Shown: positions 53,585 to 64,000 of the stretch, piece after piece
Position numbering within the stretch: the first letter of the stretch is position 1
Layout of the letters: each line of letters opens with the position of its first letter
Origin: Aphrophora alni
Taxonomy: Eukaryota > Arthropoda > Insecta > Hemiptera > Aphrophoridae
Direction of reading: 5' to 3'
Assembly: GCA_963513935.1 (NCBI GenBank)
Contig: OY740769.1
Span: 109,719,762 to 109,783,761 of the forward strand
Length of the DNA: 64,000 nucleotides
Notes under the pieces: model-generated
The model's database searches: none
Told to the model about the DNA's origin: nothing
What the model saw: only the letters and a program-made list of their open reading frames with translations
Position numbers and translations under genes: made by a program

Positions 53585-55300
53585 AAGGTATTTACTTAGT
53601 AAGCTCCAATCCTGGCCATTCGTAAGTTCCTTGAACTCTGACTTCCATAATATTACTTTATCAAAACAACAATTACTAAACTGAACCAATATCGGACATT
53701 CTGCTACGTACAAAATGATAAACATCTTCATTTACTCCCATACTACACAAATAACACAGATAATTCACCCACTAAATCCATGGTTTATAATTTTAATTAA
53801 TTAATTCCGCCCTACCATTGAACGCAAATTGTATTTCTTTTAAGTTAGTAGTAGTTTTAAAATAACAGTTTTTCTTGAGATCAAAATTGAAAATTGAAAG
53901 GTCACGTACATTTTGTGACATTTTCCATTATTTTCAGTTAGTATAAACTGCTCTTTTTGTTCCGTACTGATTTTATTCATTAAATATTTTAATTATAATA
54001 TTTAAACAATTATTTTTCTCACGCAGTTCAAAATTCCTGTCCCGTTTTCAGGTAAATCGCATAATTTGGTGCGTTTAAACTGCAAACATAATATTAAAAA
54101 AAATTTAAAAAACCTAAATACATTTCGAACACTATTACATTTCTTGTGCTGCATAACTCACTGTGGACCTTTGTACTGTTGGAAAACACGATAATTTTGC
54201 TGCTAATGGAACATTTTTACACCCAAATAATGTTGACCAAATACTATTAATACTAACTTTTGCCGTTGCTAACTTGGACTTGTGATAGTTCTCAGAGTTG
54301 ACTGAAGTCCTAAATATTTGTGATTATTTACGAACCTATTGGTTTTTCATCAAACGTCCAACCTTCATTAATAGCTAATTTCCCACCCCTTCTAAATACC
54401 ATCACTTTCGATTTTATTAAATTTACTCTTATATACCACGTATATATAATTCATCCACCATAGTCTGAAGGCCTTTCGTAAAGAGGACACAATAACAGTC
54501 ATCCGCATAAACCCCCCCTCCACTAAAACAACAACCTCCCCTCGGTACTTCATGAAGGTCGTTTAAAAAAAGTGAGAACAACAATGGACTCTTGCCGTAC
54601 GCCCTTTTTTGTTTCAAAATATTAACACACCATTTTTGCACCATAACTACAGTTACTTTATATACATTTTTAAGCACTCTTAATAATTTTGTCGGCACAC
54701 CTAAACATGATATCTTATATAATAATGCATTTCTTTCTGTTGTGTTAACCGCTGCCGAGAAATCGAAAAAAACCCTTTATTTACTTAAATAATCGTAAAC
54801 TAATCATATTTACAAGATTAAATATATTGTCCATTGTTGAGAACCCTGTTCTAAAGCTAGCTTGTTGATATTCGTTAAGAATGTTATGTTTTTGTTCCCA
54901 ATTTGTAACTCTATTCAAAATGATTTAGGGTGTTCATGAACGAAATTCCTCCACAATTTCTTACTAATTTTACATCACCTTTTTATGTAAGGGGAATATA
55001 ATACTTTCTTTAAATGCATCCGGCACTGTTCCTGTATAAAATATGCCGTTAAAAGTATCCAGTATTTTTATCAGAACACTGTCTGGCAAATTCGTAATAA
55101 ACTCGTACGGTATTCCGTCATATCCAGGAGCCTTGTTATTTTTAGCTTTAACTACCACAAGTTTTATTTCTAGAATCATACATTTTTCGTCAAACAAAGG
55201 ATCCACTATGTAAGGCCGCGCATAACTGACCAGCTTTGCAAATGAAGAAGTATTAAATAATGTCGAAAAATATTCAATCCAGTCTTTAACTTTAATGTTA
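53585..55300 (-). mobile_element. Jockey-like LINE reverse transcriptase remnant
   Basis: Minus-strand translation from about 55300 down gives, with several frameshifts and stops, the order of a non-LTR reverse transcriptase: KDWIEYFSTLF, then KNNKAPGYDGIPYEF (the NK-x-PG-x-DG motif), ESIIFPLHKK, FFDFSAAVNTTERNALLYKI, a G-K-S-PLLFSLFLND-like block, GVYADDCY with the catalytic YADD intact, NLIKSKVMVFRRGG (finger-thumb region) and finally CYLCSMGVNEDVYHFV near 53760-53720, the zinc-knuckle-like end. The order and motifs fit Jockey/CR1-type elements. It is inactive but more complete than the other remnants in the window. Confidence 0.8.
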
Positions 55301-56450
55301 AATTAACTTGTTAATGTTAATGTTTAATGTTTGCACCTGCCCGAAATTGTTTAGTTTTAAATTAATTTAATATTCCCATAAACCTTTTGTATGTCTCACG
55401 CGATTTAAAAGACACTTCAAATGATCAACTGTAATCCCTACGTTTCTCGGTACACAATATTTTATAATACTTCTACTGTTCTATTTCTTGATATGTTGGA
55501 AAACTGGGAAAATCCGCTTTGCAAAATTAAATAATAAAAATTACATCTATCTTTTTTGGTTTTCAAGTTATGAACTGGTCCGGGACTTTTGGCACTCACA
55601 GTATAATGAAAGCTTAAGATGTGCTACAATTTTGATGCCTACATATTACAGCATATATTTTTCAGTAAAAATTGTCATATTTAAAATTTAAACTCAATTG
55701 TGAACTGGTTAAAATTTTCAACATTTTTACTTTTGTAAATTGTATAGCATCATATAGATAATTTTAGATCTTTGAAACACAATATACGGTGAAAAAACTC
55801 TTACATTTCATAAAAAAATTAAAAGTATTAAATATAATTAAAAATAATAAATGTCAAATGGTTATCCTAGTACAACCTCGCGGTATCCTAGTACAACCAG
55901 GCAGTATCCTAGTACAACCAGGCAGTATCCTAGTACAACCAGACAGTATCCTAGTACAACCAGGCAGTTTCATAGTACAACCTCGCGGTATCCTAGTACA
56001 ACCAGGCAATATCCTAGTACAACCAGACAGTATCCTAGTACAACCAGGCAGTATCCTAGTACAACCTGGCAGTATCATAGTACAACCTCGCGGTATCCTA
56101 GTACAACCAGGCAATATCCTAGTACAACCAGACAGTATCCTAGTACAACCAAGACTATTTACATATACTGAGGTTGCGTAGTAAGTAGGGTAATGTAGAA
56201 TTCAATAAATTGTGAATCGATTATGATTGCTTATTTTAAACTATGAAGTCTGGGTTGGAAAACTCCCATAGTTTTAAAACAGAACCGTGCTATTATATCA
56301 ACAGCAAATACATGTTGTACTATCGAGGATTATAAATTAATTTAAGAGGAATACATTAATCAAGAAATTATGTAAATGAATACTAAACTGTATTTACAAA
56401 AAAATGGTACAAAATTAAATTGATAACATATAATTTATATAAAATAAGCC
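55301..56450. other. CP6 3' flank with minisatellite
   Basis: AT-rich sequence containing the 21-bp minisatellite and the untranslated end of CP6; no canonical AATAAA was identified. Confidence 0.5.
55862..56151. repeat. 21-bp minisatellite, about 14 units
   Basis: The unit TATCCTAGTACAACC followed by AGGCAG (or TCGCGG, AGACAG) repeats about 14 times. Because 21 is a multiple of three and the unit has no stops in several frames, long artefactual open frames with seven-residue repeats run through it on both strands. Confidence 0.95.
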
Positions 56451-59181
56451 CTAATGATGATAAGCATATGCTGGAGCTGCGTAATGTGCTGGGGCAGCAT
56501 AACGAAGAGGAGCAGCTACCTTGGCGTAGACTGGAGCAGCGGGATGAGCACCAGCTGTCTTGTGGACAACAGCGTTGAATCCATTGTGAGGATCAGCAGT
56601 GTAGTCTACAGTACGGACACTACCGTCGGGCTCGACAAGGCTGTAGGTTCCTTGGACAACATCTCCGTCACGGCTCTCGTGTTGGCTCTTAATGTCTCCG
56701 GTGTGAGCGTCCTTGATGTCATAAGCGTAACTGTATTGTGGGTGTGGGTCGTATTCGTCTACAACGGCCTTAGCGGCGTATGCTGGAGCAGCATGGTAGA
56801 CAGGTGCAGCATGGTAAGCAGGAGCAGCGTGGTAAGCCAAAGGTGCGTGGTAAACAGGGGCGACAGCGTATGCTGCAGCTACTAGAGCAGCGAATACTAA
56901 AACCTGGATATGAAAGAAAAACTTACATTAGATTCATTTTCTCGAATGCTTGAAATCAATCAGTCTACTGTGTCTCTCGTCTACCTAACGTCATGAACCC
57001 ATTGGTATAGGTAAATTATTGTATTAATTTAATTGTAATTTGATCTTCTGTATTTAATGATTGTTTTAAAACAACTTTCAATAATAAGTTGTATGTTTTT
57101 TTAACGTTTGATTGTACTGACTCTAAATAAATAGACATAATGTTCACAATTTCGATCAAAGTTCCCAATAACGACCAAAAGTGAGTAGAAAAAGAATTCT
57201 ATTAAATTTGTAAATTAAATTAAAAATACAGTATGGTTTAATACAATATTTTGTTTTACAATTGATATATTGTTGTTAAATCGTACAAATATTGACGCTG
57301 TTCTATTGTTTATAAATTAAATCTATAACCGTTGTGAGCTCATTCATTTTTCCATTAAAATTTAAAGATATTATAAAACTGTTTAGTTAGCATAGAACTT
57401 TAAATCTTGGGAACTGTTTGTATAATTATATAAATAATGGTTATAGAACGTACTTAAGCGGATTACTTATAGATTTTTAGTGCAACGTTTAAATAACTAA
57501 AAGAACTCGAGATCGGACTAGATTGAGTAATTGATTGGCGAGAGTCTCAAAGTGTGTTGGCGTCGTCCGTACGGTTTTTTTTAACAAGTATTCTTCGCCT
57601 ATTATCGTCTAAACGCAACCGTAGTCGAGCTCAAAAAAAGAAAAAAGACGAGTGTATTAAAATAATGACGGTATCGATATATCTTTAGGAAATAAATATA
57701 CAGTGAAATGGGCTCTTAGTATTTAAAAAAATGTTGGGTGGAATTACACACTATACGATTAAAAACAACTCTTGAATATGTTATATCTCAATTTGTCTTC
57801 TAAGTATGAATTTGTTTACAGTTTTTCAAAAATATCTTGACTTATCGATGAAAAGTTTAATTTTCTCAACTTTCCTGTCACCAATTGTTACTTTTGGTAT
57901 TATTTTCTGGAAACGCATAAAAGTTTGAGTGAAATACAATCCTTTTCATTTTGAAAAATAATATTGTTAATGTTTTTATTTAGGTTGAAACAAAGAAAAT
58001 ATTCTGAAATCTTTAAAACACTAATGTCGATATGTTTTAAGGATAAAAATGCTCAAATTGTATAAAAAAAAAACTTTCATTACATACAAAATATTTTAGT
58101 TTATGCTTTTAAATTGTAGGAGAAATCTGAGATTAAATTTTTAAAAAACGTTTTAAGGTGAATTAAGGTCAGCTGCATTCTATGATAAAGCTATACTGAT
58201 AAGATAAAGAATAGAAGTTAATGATAAGAATACTACAAATATGAATATTTTTCAATTTCCTTCATGTTCTTTAGTAAATAATTAAAGAAACATAGTCTCT
58301 CAAATGTTAAATTGCCTCAACTATTATCCCTATAATAAGTGGTCTGTTACTTTCCGTGTTAAAACAGTAAATTACAAAACGTATTTTAATTTGGATTTTA
58401 AGCTGGTTTTCTCTTACAATTTAAAAGTATAAACTGATGTGTCTTGCATCAAATGAAAGCTTATTGTAACGGGAAAGTTTTGATAATATTGGACAATTGT
58501 TATGCCTAACAACAATCCGACAATAGTGTTATGAATATTGTCGAATTTGTCAAATATATATATATATTCAAACTAAATAAATACATTAACATTAACATTA
58601 TTACTTTTCAAATTTAAAATGGATTTATTTTACTCAAAATTATATGCGATTTCAGAAAATAATACAACATTATTACTTTTCAAATTTAAAATGGATTTAT
58701 TTTACTCAAAATTGTATGCGATTTCAGAAAATAATACCAAGAGTGGCAAATAATTGATAAAATTGAGATTTTCGTCGATAGGTCACGATATTTTTGAAAA
58801 AAATGTAAACAAATTCATAGTTCCAATTCAAATAAAGTGAAAAATTTTTAAGAGTGTGTTTTTACTTCGTTAGTGTGTAGTACTTTTACAAAAAAAAAAT
58901 AATAATACCAATTGCTAATCACTCTATATATTTTCTATTTTTTATTATTTTTACAATCTACTGTTCCATTTAAGCAAACGATAATTTCAAGAATTTCCCT
59001 ATCATTTATAGGTTATAATTTAAGGAAAGATTGTAATATTTGAATAACATTAGTATTAATTGATAATAGAAAAAAAAGCAAAAATTAGATAATAAAAATG
59101 TTAATAAGTCAATTAAAGTGTAATATTATTCACTCGCCACATGTTAAATCACTACACACTTCACTGTACCTTGAAAGCCAT
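56451..59181 (-). CDS. CP6: RR-2 cuticular protein, 154 aa, identical to CP5
   Basis: Secreted chitin-binding cuticle protein. Exon 1 is 59170-59181 (M-A-F-K, donor GTACAG) and exon 2 is 56451-56903 after a CATATCCAG acceptor, phase 0, intron about 2.3 kb. The signal peptide is residues 1-17, YHAAP repeats about 18-52, RR-2 domain about 54-118, AAP-rich tail ending AYAYHH. The protein matches CP5 at every residue. The introns share only scattered similarity, mostly near the first exon, while the coding exon is about 98 percent identical, so either strong purifying selection or gene conversion has kept the exons alike. The 5' leader is nearly the same as in CP5. Confidence 0.93.
58594..58738. 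repeat. 72-bp tandem duplication in CP6 intron
   Basis: Two nearly identical copies beginning AACATTATTACTTTTCAAAT, offset by 72 bp; one difference is ATTATATGCG versus ATTGTATGCG. A very recent event. Confidence 0.93.
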
Positions 59182-59207
59182 TTCTGTTGTCCTATAGTAA
59201 ACTTGGA

Positions 59208-59244
59208 ACTGATATTGACCTACGAACAACTAGCTGCTTAAATA
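59208..59244 (-). promoter_or_regulatory. CP6 core promoter (TATA box and initiator)
   Basis: On the minus strand TATTTAAG (59244-59237), then TCAGT (59212-59208) with its A 34 nt from the TATA start; the leader to the ATG is about 29 nt and nearly identical to that of CP5. Confidence 0.75.
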
Positions 59245-59370
59245 CTCTTTGCTATAAAAGACGTTCTCCCTCCAATTTCAATAATTTGATTTTTGAAATT
59301 ATGTAATCGGCTTTCACCATACACACCACGGCTACGCCTTCCTCCCTCTGATCTAGTTTAGTTGATCAAC
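59245..59370 (-). promoter_or_regulatory. CP6 upstream block conserved with CP5
   Basis: Carries the same ordered blocks as 49349-49500 (for example AAAAGACGTTCTCCCTCCAA and ATTATGTAATCGGCTTTCA on the plus strand) with diverged spacers. Confidence 0.5.
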
Positions 59371-59532
59371 TTTAAATTCCTGCTAATATTTTGAATATTG
59401 ATTGAATAATTTAGTTACGCACGCGAACTAGCGGTTAGTTGTTGACATTTTTCGGCGAATTCGTGTTGCCATCTTTAGAGTTTATTTATCATTAATTGTT
59501 TGTTTTAAAATATTTTTTGGGCGAAAAATTTG

Positions 59533-60330
59533 AAAATCCATGTATTATCGTTTTACGTAAATAAGTGCAATTTATCAAAATCATGTATTATAAACGTTTA
59601 AGAACTATTTTCATACAAAAATGTATTAAGTTACATTTTTGAGAGCCATATTTAGATCTTTTTGTTAATTAAAAAAAAAAATCTGTTGAGGTCTAATACG
59701 TATAAATATCACATTTTAAATTACTGTTATTTTACACGAGACAAATAATATTGATTGGACAGCATTTTTGTGACTAATGTAATACCGATTTTTTTTTTAA
59801 ATTTTAAATATTTAAATTTTTTATGTAAAAATAATTTGTCAAAATCATGTATTATAAAAGTTTAACAACCATTTTCACAAGTCACATTTTTGAGGGCATC
59901 ATTTAGATCTTTTTGTTAATTAAAAAAAATAAAAAAGTCTGTTGAGGTTTAATACGTACAAATATGACATAATAAATTAGTTTTATTTTACACGAGGTAA
60001 ATAATATTTATTGAACAGCATTTTTGAGACTAATGTAACACCATTTTTTTTTTAAACTTGACTTATGTAAAAGTATTTTATCAAAATCATGTATTATAAA
60101 CGTTTAACAACCATTTTCACAAGTTGCATTTTTGAGAGCCACATTTAGATCTTTTTGTTAATTAATAAATAAATCTGTTGAGGTTTTAATATGTACAAAT
60201 GACATATAAATTACTTGTATTTTACACGAGGTAAATAATGTATTGAGTGATCAACATTTTTTGGACTGTTGTAACACCATTTTTTTTTAAACCTTGACTT
60301 ATGTAAAAATAATCTATCAAAATCCATTTA
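59533..60330. repeat. About 240-bp tandem repeat, three copies plus fragments
   Basis: Units begin TCAAAATCATGTATTATAAA at 59575, 59839 and 60081, with a truncated start at 60317 and a similar block at 59533. Periods are about 264, 242 and 236 bp. Shared internal blocks are TTTAGATCTTTTTGTTAATT, CTGTTGAGGT and TTTTACACGAG. No coding potential. Confidence 0.9.
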
Positions 60331-61301
60331 TAAAAAGAATCTAAGGTTTTAAGTTATATATTTTTTTCTATTTTTAACAATAACTTAGTGGTAAACCTTG
60401 ATTTATCCCAATTTTTTGGTAATACACTTAAATGTTTATATATAGATATTTTTCTAATTATTTTCAAAGATTTTTTTTGTTTATGGCAAAAACGTACAAG
60501 TACATCGTCATACTGATGATTTACTTATGACGATTTGACTTTCTTGTAGAAAAGAAAGTAAACTAATGACTCCTAGCTCTCTAATTCTGTATTGGCGTCA
60601 GCGACCTGATAAGAAAGATGAAAATGAAGTAAGTAACCCAAGACTACTTAAAAAAGGTGAAGATCCTACTATGCTAAGTACCTTAGATTGCCATGTCTGT
60701 ACTCACTATAGATGACCCCCTAAGGGCTGTCTTTACATATTATATATAAAATATGTTATTGGGTTCATAATTTCTTGAACTAGAAATATATATCATTCAG
60801 ATAATTATTTGGATAATAATTATTTGTGTAGCGATATTATCAGAGTTATATTTCTAAAATGAGATTTTTAATATTATCAAATTTTTTTCAGAGCACTTGT
60901 ACTCTGTAGAACACACTCCAAAAGCTAGTTTGAAAGGTACACTATGTTAAATAACTTTGGCAAACAAGAAAGTTTTTTGGGTTCAAAATATTTCTGTAGA
61001 TATGAAATTAATTTTTGTTTTTATTTCTTTAGGTGTTCTGTGCGGTACTAAATTGGTAGTTAATTTTGAGAATGTAGTCATACAGTTAGACGATTGTCTT
61101 TGGTAAAAGTCTGGAAATGATGGTTGAGTAATGTAAAATGATAAAATTAAGTTATCGGAATTAAATTAACACTGGAAAGTCTTTTGCATAGTTGTAAACC
61201 ATAATATTATTAATCTAGTGGACATTCACGCTGCTTGCATTTAGGTTGTCAAAAATACCATAAGGTCGAACGTTTGTATTTCATTTTTAATTTTTCTTAT
61301 G

Positions 61302-61376
<75 letters not shown>

Positions 61377-63469
61377 CGCGTAATTTTATAGTACACTATT
61401 TGTAAATAGATTTGTGGATCGATAGATAAGTTCGTCAAGCAGCCAACTTAATCCCACTCACTGTGGGCAGTTTTAAAATTTGTATCGAAACCAAATTCTA
61501 AAACAAGTTTTAAAGTTAATGCTATAATTTTAATTTAACCTGAATATTTAAAACAAAAATATTAATAACTGCTCTAGCAGCAGGAATTTTAGTTAAAACT
61601 ATTAGTTACATTATATTAAAATTATGATCATATTTATATTTTAGTATTTGATGAATATGATTGTTGCTCACAAATAATTTTATTATAGCAGTTGTTTTAA
61701 AACGATATTCTTGTCGGTCATTCTTATCTTTTAAGTATTACTTAAACCTACATAAGTTATTTTGTGTAGGCTTGGAGGTTAGGTAAATATACAAGCGGAT
61801 TCACAAACAGCAAGAAAAGAAATTGTCTTCATATCAAGTCACCATATCAGAGAGGTGCTTAATGTAAATGTTACTTTCTCACATCCAGTCATTTAAATTT
61901 AGAGTGTGGAATGGGATTATAAGGTCCTATTCCACATGTGCAATTATTTATAGGTCCTATCCTATATATACAAGTGCAATTATTTTATACAGCATCATTT
62001 AAACACTGAGGAACAAATGTGTTCTAGTAATGTAGAGATATACAGTACTATTGTTTGCTCATTTTACACAAATGATTTTTAATTATGCGGGCGTGGTGTA
62101 TTTCCTTGACTTGGTCTCAAACTCATTTTCAGTATCTACTTTGTATTTAGCTTCTTTTAACAATATCTTTTTCAAATGGGTTAGTTTCATTAACTTTCAT
62201 GGTATTTTACAATGTCAGAAAAGCATTCACTCTATTCTGCTTAGTCACCCCAAGTGTTTGCATGGATACATATGTTATGCTGACCATGCGATAATAATAA
62301 AGGTGACATCTATATAACGTTATTTCTGTTCATTCCCCCGTAATCAGAAGGAAACAAATATCAAAATACGACGATAAACAAAAAGTAATAAACTTCACTA
62401 TTTTTTTATTGATTATTAGTATTAGTTTATTACAGTATAAGTTGGAAGAAGTTTTAAAATATTTTCTTTTTTGTGTTTAAATTATTTTAGTGGGTTAGAG
62501 AACAAAAATCTGAAAGAGTTTTTGTAAGTTTACGATTTGTATTCAAGTTTTTGTGTTCTTTTAAACGATAAAGACAAACACAAACGGCTTTATAGTGTAC
62601 TCGTAATTGTTGAAAAGTATTTAGTTAAATGACACTTCCTAGTGGAAAGTGTTAGGAATGACTCTTCAATTTAAAGGTCTTTTGGAGACAAAAGCATTCT
62701 CTCGGTAACGGACTTTTATTACCTTTTTAATCCTAGAACGAGGCGAAATATTAGAAAATAGTTTATTTTAAAAGTTCACAATCATGGATAAAGAGCACAG
62801 ATCAAAATACCATTATTCCGTTAATTTTGTTTTGAACAACCTTTAAAATGTTGTCATTTTAGCATTTCAACACACATTTCTATGAGCGGGGATTTAGAGA
62901 TCGTAAGCCGCCTCGTATATTTTTCAATTTCTCTGAAAGCGTCATACTTAGAGAACTTACTACTTTCACTGCTGTTTTGAAAGTCTTAATATTGAATTAA
63001 TAAACATTTTAAACGAGATATTGTGAGTTTTTTCACAACATTTTTAAGACGGTAAGAAAGTTACAACTTAAGCAATATTACACGATAATATCTTAAGACT
63101 ATGAAGTACAGTTGTATTAATTTATTTTTGTCAAACATGTTTGTCAATTTACACCACATTATTTTTGTTTATAAATGGTATTTTTGTTCTTCATTGTCAA
63201 ATTTTTCATGGATTTTCATTTTGAAACTTGTGAATGGGTTTTGTTGGTCCAAAAAATAATTTGAAGTCATTTTTTCGGAATCTCGATGTCATATAGATCT
63301 ATATAAAATATTAAGTATATATATATATATATATATTATATTCATATATTATATGCATCTCTGTGTTTATATATATTTATATGTAACACAAGAGCTTCAA
63401 TTGTGAACGTATATCATTTTGAAATGAATTATGTATACAATATAATATGTTGATAAAAAATTTCAATAT
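60331..63469. other. Intergenic between CP6 and CP7
   Basis: Holds a (TG)n/(CG)n microsatellite at 61304-61380 and no recognisable gene. An 88-codon plus-strand frame at 62051-62317 shows no domain or gene context. Confidence 0.5.
61304..61380. repeat. (TG)n(CG)n microsatellite
   Basis: About 65 bp of TG repeats turning into about 12 bp of CG repeats, an alternating purine-pyrimidine tract. Confidence 0.97.
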
Positions 63470-63475
63470 TTTATT
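63470..63475 (-). terminator. AATAAA polyadenylation signal of CP7
   Basis: Minus-strand AATAAA about 41 nt after the CP7 stop. Confidence 0.55.
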
Positions 63476-63516
63476 TACAAAAAGTATACAATATAAATAA
63501 GATTATATCTAAAGCC

Positions 63517-63969
63517 CTAATGATGGTAAGCATATGCTGGGGCTGCGTAATGTGCTGGGGCAGCATAACGAAGAGGAGCAGCGACCTTAGCGTAGACTGG
63601 AGCAGCGGGATGAGCACCAGCTGTCTTGTGGACAACAGCGTTGAATCCATTGTGAGGATCAGCAGTGTAGTCTACAGTACGGACACTACCGTCGGGCTCG
63701 ACAAGGCTGTAGGTTCCTTGGACAACATCTCCGTCACGGCTCTCGTGTTGGCTCTTGATGTCTCCGGTGTGAGCGTCCTTGATGTCATAAGCGTAACTGT
63801 ATTGTGGGTGTGGGTCGTATTCGTCTACAACGGCCTTAGCGGCGTATGCTGGAGCAGCATGGTAGGCAGGAGCAGCATGGTAAGCAGGAGCAGCATGGTA
63901 AGCCAAGGGTGCGTGGTAGACTGGAGCGATAGCGTATGCTGCAGCTACTAGAGCGGCGAATACTAAAAT
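63517..63969 (-). CDS. CP7: RR-2 cuticular protein, exon 2 only (partial at right edge)
   Basis: Secreted chitin-binding cuticle protein, third member of the CP5/CP6 group. Exon 2 (63517-63969, 150 codons plus TAG) follows a TCTTTCCAG acceptor. By analogy a four-codon first exon lies 2-2.5 kb to the right, outside the window. Relative to CP5/CP6 it has Ile at the first exon 2 residue (ILVFAAL), Ile at the mature N-terminus (AYAIAP) and Ala instead of Val in the third YHAAP repeat; the RR-2 domain ([11 protein letters not shown] through GFNAVV) and tail are unchanged. The full protein is expected to be 154 residues. Confidence 0.92.
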   Translation of the reverse strand: MLVFAALVAAAYAIAPVYHAPLAYHAAPAYHAAPAYHAAPAYAAKAVVDEYDPHPQYSYAYDIKDAHTGDIKSQHESRDGDVVQGTYSLVEPDGSVRTVDYTADPHNGFNAVVHKTAGAHPAAPVYAKVAAPLRYAAPAHYAAPAYAYHH

Positions 63970-64000
63970 CTGGAAAGAAAAACTGGTTTCTTATGTACTT

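Noticed and set aside
55789..56181. Repeat protein of seven-residue units (VQPGSIL-like)
   Set aside because: Artefact of a 21-bp minisatellite; open in several frames on both strands and without gene context.

Overview
This is an AT-rich eukaryotic window from an insect. The evidence is a cluster of seven RR-2 cuticular protein genes (chitin-binding Rebers-Riddiford domain), arthropod-style core promoters (TATA box plus TCAGT/TCATT-type initiator), intron-containing genes, LINE remnants and a short TTAGG-type telomere-like stretch. A hemipteran would fit, but the order cannot be settled from the sequence alone.

Layout: 1-11 kb holds no gene I can support, only non-coding AT-rich sequence and a decayed LINE 3' end (about 9.6-10.15 kb). 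Seven RR-2 genes follow, here numbered CP1 to CP7: CP1 (11.2-14.4 kb, minus), CP2 (20.7-25.5 kb, minus), CP3 (29.8-34.2 kb, plus), CP4 (41.5-43.6 kb, plus), CP5 (46.8-49.3 kb, minus), CP6 (56.5-59.2 kb, minus) and CP7 (63.5 kb to the right edge, minus, first exon outside the window). CP2 and CP3 are head to head; CP4 and CP5 are convergent.

For the six complete genes I located a tiny first coding exon by eye: ATG plus three codons (MDSK, MVYT, MSLS, MSCK, MAFK, MAFK), a GT donor and a phase-0 intron of 1.5-4.4 kb. The second exon carries the rest of the signal peptide, the RR-2 domain and the tail. Each first exon sits just downstream of a TATA box and an initiator at about the expected spacing. 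CP5 and CP6 encode identical 154-residue proteins that differ only by silent changes, and CP7 is nearly the same, so this is a recent tandem expansion. CP4 is a closely related plus-strand member with AYHAAP and HYAAPA repeats.

A possible additional plus-strand gene starts at 17.9 kb: a TATA box, a TCAGT initiator, an ATG, and two short spliced exons that join into a hydrophobic N-terminus. Its later exons were not found.

The introns and intergenic DNA hold remnants of at least three LINE types (an R1/LOA-like RNase H tail, RTE-like reverse transcriptases and a Jockey-like reverse transcriptase), foldback or MITE-like inverted repeats, an inverted pair of a roughly 400-bp dispersed repeat, two minisatellites, a 240-bp tandem repeat and many long microsatellites.

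The secreted CP proteins would be expected to bind chitin and assemble into cuticle together. Shared gene structure and promoter blocks suggest coordinated epidermal expression, which is inference.
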